Of a DNA stretch of 11,685 nucleotides, positions 6,241 to 11,685 are shown piece after piece. The stretch covers positions 1 to 11,685 of the forward strand of contig CALUZL010000159.1 in NCBI GenBank assembly GCA_944325295.1, in the 5' to 3' direction. This DNA comes from an uncultured Erysipelotrichaceae bacterium. Lineage in GTDB: Bacteria; Bacillota_I; Bacilli_A; Erysipelotrichales; Erysipelotrichaceae. Every line of letters starts with the position of its first letter. The stretch's first letter is position 1. The notes below the pieces were generated by a model, which was given only the letters and a program-made list of their open reading frames with translations, was not told where the DNA came from and made no database searches. The translations under genes were made by a program, and so were the position numbers.

Positions 6241-8043
6241 ATGGCAACACTTTTCAAAACACTTAAAGAATATCTATACCCAGACAATGGTCCAAAGAAA
6301 TTTGTAATACCAAATTATCAAAGAGGATATAAATGGTCTGTCAGGCATACTAAAGAACAGACCTCAGTGGAATTTTTGGTAGAAGGATTGAAATCTGCAT
6401 ATATGAATCGTAATGCTCAACAATTCTTTCTCCAAGGTGTTACTGTAGTTGAAGATGGTGACCAAGTAATATTAATTGATGGTCAGCAGCGCACTACCAC
6501 ATTGTATCTTTTGCTTTATTGTTTAGGACGAGAGAATATATCAGGCAACAGAAATATTGAATTGGACTACAGCATCAGGAAAAATTCTCAGAACTTTTTG
6601 AATAATCTTAAAAAAGAAGAGTTTGACTATCAATCAGAAGATCCACAGAATCAGAATCAGGATATATATTATTTCAAGGAAGCAATAAAACAGATTCAAA
6701 ATCTTTTACATTCAATAAGCAATTTGAACCGCAAAGATTTTGTCAACTTCCTTCTGAATAATATCAGCATGCTCTACATCGTAGTAGATCAAGATAAAGC
6801 AGTCAGAACTTTTACTATGATGAATGGACAAAAAGCCAAAATGCACGATGAAGAACTCGTGAAGGCTGAAATGCTTCACATAGTTTCTCTCTCAGACAAA
6901 CTCTCAGACCTCCCTACTATCAAGACATTAGAAGACACTTTCTTTATATTAAAGGAAATAACTGCTACAGAGTGGGAAAACAGTGCATTGCGAAGTAAAT
7001 ATGCCCGTGAATGGGATAAATGGCTCTACTGGTGGAACAAGAAAGAAGTGAAAGACTATTTTAATACACAGAAACCTATGGGACTGCTGTTGGAATATTA
7101 TTTCAAAAAACAAAGAAACAGAGAGGCGTTTTCATTCCAAAATTTCAAGAAATTATTACCAGACAATAAAAAAAAGCAGGCAAAGGATGTTTTTAAAGGA
7201 TTGAGAGACTTACAAAAAGATTTTGAAGATATATACAATGACCCTATTACATATAACTACCTGAAATGCGCCCTGATTGGTTCAAGTAGCGATGCTGAAG
7301 ACAAATTCAATGTAATCATGTATTTTATTGACAACAAGAGAAACAGAGAATCCATGATGGAATATGCCAAATGGCGCCTACTTGGCTCCACACACATCGA
7401 GATAACAGAAAAATATACTAAAAACATTACCTCTAAAGACGAACAAATTGATAATGCCAGGAAACGTAAAGAAAGAGCCGTGCGCATGATAGAGGATCTG
7501 TCAAAAGCAAAAGTATACAATGTATATGATGATATACTCTACAAGCAATTGCTCAGACTGAATGTTGAAGAATATAACAAACTCAATGGAGGTAATGGTC
7601 TGAAATTTGACTTTTCCATTTGGGACAACAAGTCTCTGGAACATATTTATCCGAAATCCAAATTCTATCATACAGATATAGCTGAGGATGGAAGTATCCG
7701 GTACATCAGAGGAGATGGTGAAGAAATATCAAAAGATGAAGCGACAGAACTCCTCGATTCCAATAAAGTATTTTCAGCCCCCGAAAGATACAGCGAACAC
7801 TGCATCGGTAACCTCGTACTCCTTTACGGTCGTAACAACTCCGAATTCGGCAACCTCCCGTTTGAGGAAAAGAAAGCCAAATTCTTCAATAATGAACGAA
7901 GTTTTGATAGCAGGAATCTTCTTCATACCATCGCTTCTTTTGCCATGAGTAAATGGGGACCTGCTCAAATAGAGGAAGCTTCAGAGAAAATAATAAGAAT
8001 TTTAGTAAACAATTACAATATAGAATTAGATGAACAACAATAA
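6241..8043 (+). CDS. DUF262-DUF1524 (GmrSD/SspE-like) NTPase-nuclease
   Basis: This is a 600-residue protein. The N-terminal DUF262 domain (about 1-250) has IPNYQRGYKW (23-32), the signature ILIDGQQRTTTL (77-88) whose DGQQR is the conserved nucleotide-binding/hydrolysis motif, and a FTMMNGQKAKM segment (191-201) in place of the usual FxxINTxG motif. The C-terminal DUF1524 domain (about 455-580) has LEHIYPKS (466-473, H468 as catalytic histidine), CIGNLVLL (521-528) and NNSEFGN (532-538), the HNH-type nuclease pattern. Family members such as GmrSD, BrxU and SspE use NTP hydrolysis to license cutting or nicking of modified or foreign DNA. It follows the exonuclease by 87 bases without a clear promoter, and its last 14 bases overlap the next DUF262 gene. 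The HNH-encoding stretch is locally GC-richer than the rest. The architecture call is firm; the target is unknown. Confidence 0.9.
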   Translation: MATLFKTLKEYLYPDNGPKKFVIPNYQRGYKWSVRHTKEQTSVEFLVEGLKSAYMNRNAQQFFLQGVTVVEDGDQVILIDGQQRTTTLYLLLYCLGRENISGNRNIELDYSIRKNSQNFLNNLKKEEFDYQSEDPQNQNQDIYYFKEAIKQIQNLLHSISNLNRKDFVNFLLNNISMLYIVVDQDKAVRTFTMMNGQKAKMHDEELVKAEMLHIVSLSDKLSDLPTIKTLEDTFFILKEITATEWENSALRSKYAREWDKWLYWWNKKEVKDYFNTQKPMGLLLEYYFKKQRNREAFSFQNFKKLLPDNKKKQAKDVFKGLRDLQKDFEDIYNDPITYNYLKCALIGSSSDAEDKFNVIMYFIDNKRNRESMMEYAKWRLLGSTHIEITEKYTKNITSKDEQIDNARKRKERAVRMIEDLSKAKVYNVYDDILYKQLLRLNVEEYNKLNGGNGLKFDFSIWDNKSLEHIYPKSKFYHTDIAEDGSIRYIRGDGEEISKDEATELLDSNKVFSAPERYSEHCIGNLVLLYGRNNSEFGNLPFEEKKAKFFNNERSFDSRNLLHTIASFAMSKWGPAQIEEASEKIIRILVNNYNIELDEQQ

Positions 8044-10312
8044 ATTCACAAGTGGAAATGAATATTGTATCCGTGAACTATTTGGAGATAATACAAAAAT
8101 TATTATTCCTGACCTGCAACGAGACTATTGTTGGGGAGACAATGCCTATGTAGTTTCTTCTGATAAGAAACCACGTGAACTGGTATCAGGATTCATCAAT
8201 AATATAGTAGAACTATATAATGAAAATAAAGAACTCAAGACAACACTTGGTCTTATCTATGGCTATGAGCAGCCACACAATCATATCCAGATATGTGATG
8301 GTCAGCAACGCCTTACCACTCTTTTCCTCTTACTTGGCTACATCAACATAAAGACCGAAAGTAAATTCAGTAATTATATTATCTCTAAAGAAGAGATGAA
8401 TGACGATTATGAGCCGCACTTACAATATGCCATTCGTGAGAGCACACTGTATTTTCTAAGCGACCTGTCAAAGAATATCTTCATTGAGAGGAAAACTAAT
8501 ATTAGTGACATTAAACAGGCTAGCTGGTATTTCAATGAATACGAACAAGATGCATCCATTCAGAGCATGATTGCAGCCTTGGCAACCATCGATAAATACT
8601 TTGAAAATCTGGAATTGGACTATGAGTCGTTAGGAAATTTTATTATCAATAACCTGCAAGTACTCTACTACGATATGGAGAACCGGTCACGTGGAGAAGA
8701 AACCTATGTCATCATAAATACAACAGGGGAACCTCTATCTGCATCAGAAAACATAAAACCTATTTTATTAGGTAAACTGCCCAAGGAACAGATAACCAAG
8801 TACTCAAATCAATGGGAAGAACGGGAAGATTGGTTTTGGCAAAACAAAGGTAAAGACATGACTGCCGACATCGGTATGCAGGAGTTTTTTGTATGGTATT
8901 GGCAAATTGGACTTATACAGGAAAACAGTTGGATTGGAGAAAATAAAATTCCTCTCAACCCTAAAGACTTATTCCTTAATGCTCCTAAAAGACTAACAGA
9001 GAATGTCAATGAAGTGAAACTTAGTATCGCGAATTATACTAAATTCAAAAATCTTGATAATCTGAATAAATATTTCAGAGGTTTACAGAAACTGGTAGAA
9101 GAAATTTGTAATAGTACAAAACTACAACAACTGTTGCTGTCCATGAGTCAGAAGAAAGCCCATACTATATTAGATAATAAACCGGCTGTATGGAATTGGT
9201 TAAGACATGCTGAACTCGACATTATTCTACCATTGATAACTCTTGTCACTGAACATGGATGTAAGATGCTTTACCCTTTCATGCGCCGACTCAGGAAAAA
9301 TCGTTATGACAGTATATGGGGAAAAAACGGAACTGAACAATCGCGACGTGGAAAAAACTACATAGACTGGAGATACCTTGTTCAAATTATCAATCAAACC
9401 ACTGATGACAACCTGTTGACTGTAGATACAAACACGCTAAATATAAGTAAAATTCCAAATGTCAATTTACCAGAATGGTATAATGATGACGAACAAAAGA
9501 AAGATCTGCTAAAGAAAATGCCTGATAGTCAAGTGCCATCGATAGATGAAATGGAAGACAATGAATTCCTCATGGGCGATTTAACTCCTCTGTGGCAAAC
9601 AGAAATGGAAGGTAAAGAATTGATTATAGAAACTATTTTAAAAAAATGGAATCTCTTAAAGGAAATCTGTAATTCATTGGATAATAAAAGTGCTGTTGCC
9701 GATGCCCAATTCTCAAATTGGTTCAGATTGTACAGATTGGTTTCTGGCATGATTAATTTACATCATATTGATTATTGTAGTTGGAATTTTGAAGGATGTT
9801 ATTACTCTATGAAACCTGACACACCATGGTGGATAGAATGTAAGGAAATAGGTAATCTTATGGAATGTGAGACCCCTCTATATTATATGAAAGAATATAT
9901 AAAGGATAAGATAAAATCGTTTATTCATGAGCCTTCGGATTATAAAGAACTAGTAATCAGCTGGATGACAATTAAAACTATTCAGGCTGATAAGGGAAAC
10001 TATCTTATAAACCTTTGGAATGATAGAGCCATATCTGCATTTCTAAATCTGGAAAAGAATTATATCATCCCTATGAAAACATTTCACTGGGGTAATGTGC
10101 TTTGTGGTTATTCTTACAGCTATACCATATACCCTGCACGTGATCAGAACAATTGGGAAAAGATATCAAATCTGGATTCACCAATAACTTCATTAGCATT
10201 CATTTCAAACTACTATAACCGTGCTGATAACGTGATAGATATGGAAACCATTTCTAAAGGGGATAATGAGATAAAATCCTTGATTGAAAGTTATTTATTA
10301 CAGAACGACTAA
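8030..10312 (+). CDS. Second DUF262-family protein with long unrecognised C-terminus
   Basis: This is a 760-residue protein. The N-terminal DUF262 domain has IPDLQRDYCWG (26-36), QICDGQQRLTTLFLLLG (87-103) and VIINTTGEPLSASENIKPIL (227-246), all three core family motifs intact. A further conserved-looking piece, NEFLMGDLTPLW (511-522), matches a short segment seen in large DUF262 proteins. I see no EHIxP/GNLxLL nuclease motifs, so unlike its neighbour it lacks DUF1524. The last 240 residues are aromatic-rich (many Trp and Tyr) and not assignable. The ATG at 8030 lies within the preceding gene, giving a 14-base overlap and implying coupled translation and perhaps a heteromeric complex. It may act as a sensor or second NTPase subunit; that is inference. 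A terminator hairpin follows the stop by about 65 bases. Confidence 0.85.
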   Translation: MNNNKFTSGNEYCIRELFGDNTKIIIPDLQRDYCWGDNAYVVSSDKKPRELVSGFINNIVELYNENKELKTTLGLIYGYEQPHNHIQICDGQQRLTTLFLLLGYINIKTESKFSNYIISKEEMNDDYEPHLQYAIRESTLYFLSDLSKNIFIERKTNISDIKQASWYFNEYEQDASIQSMIAALATIDKYFENLELDYESLGNFIINNLQVLYYDMENRSRGEETYVIINTTGEPLSASENIKPILLGKLPKEQITKYSNQWEEREDWFWQNKGKDMTADIGMQEFFVWYWQIGLIQENSWIGENKIPLNPKDLFLNAPKRLTENVNEVKLSIANYTKFKNLDNLNKYFRGLQKLVEEICNSTKLQQLLLSMSQKKAHTILDNKPAVWNWLRHAELDIILPLITLVTEHGCKMLYPFMRRLRKNRYDSIWGKNGTEQSRRGKNYIDWRYLVQIINQTTDDNLLTVDTNTLNISKIPNVNLPEWYNDDEQKKDLLKKMPDSQVPSIDEMEDNEFLMGDLTPLWQTEMEGKELIIETILKKWNLLKEICNSLDNKSAVADAQFSNWFRLYRLVSGMINLHHIDYCSWNFEGCYYSMKPDTPWWIECKEIGNLMECETPLYYMKEYIKDKIKSFIHEPSDYKELVISWMTIKTIQADKGNYLINLWNDRAISAFLNLEKNYIIPMKTFHWGNVLCGYSYSYTIYPARDQNNWEKISNLDSPITSLAFISNYYNRADNVIDMETISKGDNEIKSLIESYLLQND

Positions 10313-10376
10313 AGCATTCTTCATCTAATCAATTAATTGACAACTAACTTGATAGAATTATTATATTACATACAAG

Positions 10377-10428
10377 AAAGGAAACACCACCATTTGCAAT
10401 CGCCTGATTGAAGGAGGTGTTTTCCTTT
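10377..10428 (+). terminator. Terminator of the WYL-DUF262 cluster
   Basis: AAAGGAAACACCACC (10377-10391) pairs with GGAGGTGTTTTCCTTT (10413-10428), with CAATC/GATTG (10397-10401 and 10406-10410) extending the stem inside. The 3' arm ends in a T-rich stretch. It is the first strong hairpin after the stop at 10312 and is nearly symmetrical, so it could also work for minus-strand transcription. Confidence 0.7.
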
Positions 10429-10453
10429 GTAGCTATAAAAGACACTTTACATT

Positions 10454-10615
10454 ATGGGAGAGCATATAATTAATGCCTTCAGCATCTTATCATTATTCGG
10501 AAAGCCAACTAATGAACTTTTAGCATTACTATTTTGGCAAAATATAGTATCTCAATATCATAAACAAATAATATTAGATGCAACAGGACAAAAGTTTTAT
10601 ATAAAAAGGACATAG
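10454..10615 (+). CDS. Possible small protein of 53 residues (doubtful)
   Basis: An ATG at 10454 opens a frame of 53 codons ending in TAG at 10613-10615. The product starts MGEHIINAFSILSLFG, has a hydrophobic middle (ELLALLFWQNIV, about 21-32) and a basic end (FYIKRT). The leader has no clear ribosome-binding site, and no good TAnnTTTG box is visible. It lies just past the terminator at 10377-10428 and has no neighbour in the same direction. It is either a small orphan gene, a remnant, or a chance frame; I do not recognise it. Confidence 0.2.
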   Translation: MGEHIINAFSILSLFGKPTNELLALLFWQNIVSQYHKQIILDATGQKFYIKRT

Positions 10616-10831
10616 AAGTATGATTCTTTGGAAATTTACAACCCAAGGAAGTATCACACTAATGGCATACACATAAAAACAATAGAATTCATTACTCCCC
10701 TTAAATAATCTTCATGTTATATATAAATTAGCATATTCCTTTATGGCTAAATATGGTATAGATTAAAAAACAAATCACATTACATCAGGGAATCATAATT
10801 TTTTAGTCGAAAATATCAAATGATAATTCAC
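10616..10831. other. AT-rich non-coding stretch
   Basis: I see no credible gene on either strand here; minus-strand frames beginning with ATG are at most about a dozen codons. No hairpin, repeat or recognised promoter stands out. Together with the flanking hairpins and the IS-like element it makes the 10313-11047 gap look like decayed or insertion-prone DNA. Confidence 0.5.
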
Positions 10832-11005
10832 TGAGGGTGTGTCGAAACTAAAATGACTACTCCTCAAAGTTACAGATTATAATATTTAAAAGGGTCGTAT
10901 CAAACTCTGTATTGAGTAATGATACGGCCCTTTCTTTAGTCTTTTAGAATGCTCAAATTTCAAATCATAAGTTCATATTTTCAAAAAAAAGTTTTGGCAC
11001 CCTCA
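10832..11005. mobile_element. MITE-like or remnant IS element (about 174 bp)
   Basis: The left end TGAGGGTGTGTCGAAAC (10832-10848) and the right end GTTTTGGCACCCTCA (10991-11005) are imperfect inverted repeats: both read TGAGGGTG inward, followed after a two-base length difference by a matching AAAC-type block. No transposase can fit in the interval. The interior carries a strong hairpin (10889-10933). GAGGGTGTG ends resemble those of Bacteroidota insertion sequences, so this may be an internally deleted copy or a MITE. I see no convincing target-site duplication (flanks AATTCAC and ATGTCTT), so it may be old or the boundaries slightly different. Confidence 0.45.
10889..10933. terminator. Strong hairpin inside the IS-like element
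   Basis: AAAGGGTCGTATCA (10889-10902) pairs with TGATACGGCCCTTT (10920-10933), a 14-bp stem with one G-T wobble; the loop contains a further ACTC/GAGT stem. Pyrimidine-rich sequence follows on the plus strand, as in rho-independent terminators. It probably belonged to the parent insertion sequence. Confidence 0.6.
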
Positions 11006-11011
11006 ATGTCT

Positions 11012-11037
11012 TTATAAAAGTCTTATGACTTTTATAA
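11012..11037 (-). terminator. Hairpin terminator of the OmpA-like gene
   Basis: A perfect 11-bp inverted repeat, TTATAAAAGTC (11012-11022) and GACTTTTATAA (11027-11037), with a 4-base loop, begins 10 bases beyond the stop codon of the minus-strand gene. The stem is AT-rich and the T-run after it on the minus strand is short, so termination efficiency is uncertain. Confidence 0.55.
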
Positions 11038-11047
11038 TAAGGATTTA

Positions 11048-11685
11048 TCATTCAGTAATCATGACCACCGTAAAACGGTTCGAGTCATTAGCCTTGTATT
11101 TATCTATTCCGCCAAGGCTGTGCAGAAGTATAAGACTTTCGGGTACCCCTCTATCCACAAGCATTTGAGCAATATATCTGGCACGACGCTGGGCAAGTTC
11201 CAGATTGATGGACTGTGTACCAGTGGCACTGTCAGCTGCTCCGGATATGGCCACTTTTAAATTATGAGCCTTGGATATTTTTGCGATGTCATCAAGGTTC
11301 ACAATCTGGGATTCATCTACAAGCCTGTCAGAATTTAGCTGGAAGAAGAAGTATACTGGTATACCCACTGTAATCTTGGAATGACCTGAATTTACTATTG
11401 AGTCCAGTGCATTATTATTTGCAGACATAAGATCATCAGATACATTCTTACCGGCAGACAAAAGCGAATCCAAGTGGCAGTTTCCAGTCTGTACATGCGT
11501 ATCTATAAAACCGACTTTTTCATCATCATCCAAGTTTTCAGCCATACCGTCATTCCCTGATTTGCTTTCAGAAGCATCTGACTTCTTCCCCGACAATCGT
11601 GCTCTTAGCGAATTAAGCCCACTATAGTTATTCTTGGGATAGACAGCATGTACATCTTTCTCACCTGACAATTTTTTCTGCAATC
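11048..11685 (-). CDS. OmpA-like C-terminal domain protein (5' part outside window)
   Basis: The frame is open to the right edge, so the N-terminus is missing; 211 residues are visible from the TTG codon at 11683, which is probably internal. Residues about 105-210 of that stretch form an OmpA/MotB-like peptidoglycan-binding domain: VYFFFQLNSD (110-119), LKVAISGAADSATG (142-155, D151), NLELAQRRARYIAQML (160-175, R167) and a final NRFTVVMI (202-209). D151 and R167 occupy the positions that bind diaminopimelate in known OmpA domains. The preceding 100 residues are a polar linker rich in Ser, Asp and Lys. Such proteins anchor outer-membrane or fimbria-associated assemblies to the cell wall. The TD of classic OmpA domains is AD here. 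It appears unrelated to the defence-type genes and probably marks the island edge. Confidence 0.8.
   Translation of the reverse strand, partial: LQKKLSGEKDVHAVYPKNNYSGLNSLRARLSGKKSDASESKSGNDGMAENLDDDEKVGFIDTHVQTGNCHLDSLLSAGKNVSDDLMSANNNALDSIVNSGHSKITVGIPVYFFFQLNSDRLVDESQIVNLDDIAKISKAHNLKVAISGAADSATGTQSINLELAQRRARYIAQMLVDRGVPESLILLHSLGGIDKYKANDSNRFTVVMITE

Noticed and set aside
7688..7968. Open frames on both strands over the nuclease end of the first DUF262 gene
   Set aside because: They are shadows produced by the locally GC-rich stretch; the DUF1524 motifs are clearly in the main frame.
1..11685. CRISPR array, tRNA or rRNA genes
   Set aside because: No regularly spaced repeats and no cloverleaf or rRNA-like conserved stretch were seen on reading either strand.

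Overview
The window looks like an accessory, defence-type island from a member of the Bacteroidota, most likely a gut Bacteroides/Phocaeicola/Parabacteroides-like genome. The reasons are modest GC, leaders without strong Shine-Dalgarno sequences, Bacteroides-type -7 boxes (TAnnTTTG) upstream of several genes, and an OmpA-like protein at the right edge. No tRNA, rRNA, CRISPR array or intact transposase is visible.

Layout. (1) 2-172: the last 56 codons of an unrecognised plus-strand gene, followed by a strongly self-complementary stretch (181-280). (2) 315-1457 (-): a uracil-DNA-glycosylase-fold protein with an extra C-terminal domain. It is divergent from an unrecognised 325-residue protein (1607-2584, +). 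(3) 2607-4588 (-): a tight three-gene operon with stop/start overlaps, encoding an unrecognised 260-residue protein, a SLOG/DUF2493 (YspA-type) nucleotide-binding protein and an unrecognised 253-residue protein. (4) 4742-10312 (+): a WYL-domain regulator, a DnaQ-like DEDDh exonuclease overlapping it by ATGA, and two DUF262 proteins that overlap each other by 14 bases. The first DUF262 protein carries a C-terminal DUF1524 HNH-type nuclease, making it GmrSD/SspE-like. The second has the DUF262 core but a long C-terminus I do not recognise. (5) 10313-11047: non-coding, with a terminator hairpin, a doubtful 53-codon reading frame, a roughly 174-bp element with IS-like inverted ends and no transposase, and a second terminator. 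(6) 11048-11685 (-): the C-terminal part of an OmpA-like cell-envelope protein, truncated by the window edge.

How the parts may work together. WYL regulators of the BrxR/CapW type commonly repress phage-defence operons. Here a 9-bp inverted repeat lies just upstream of the WYL gene, in the divergent region shared with the SLOG operon, which makes it the obvious candidate operator. The most attractive candidate for an undescribed system is WYL - exonuclease - DUF262/DUF1524 - DUF262, possibly together with the divergent SLOG operon. The UDG-like protein and the GmrSD-type nuclease could both act on modified DNA. Three neighbouring transcription units (UDG-like, the 325-residue protein, the SLOG operon) share the same promoter layout, TAnCTTTG followed six bases later by a TTGTA-containing block. 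These functional links are inference; the domain calls rest on visible motifs.
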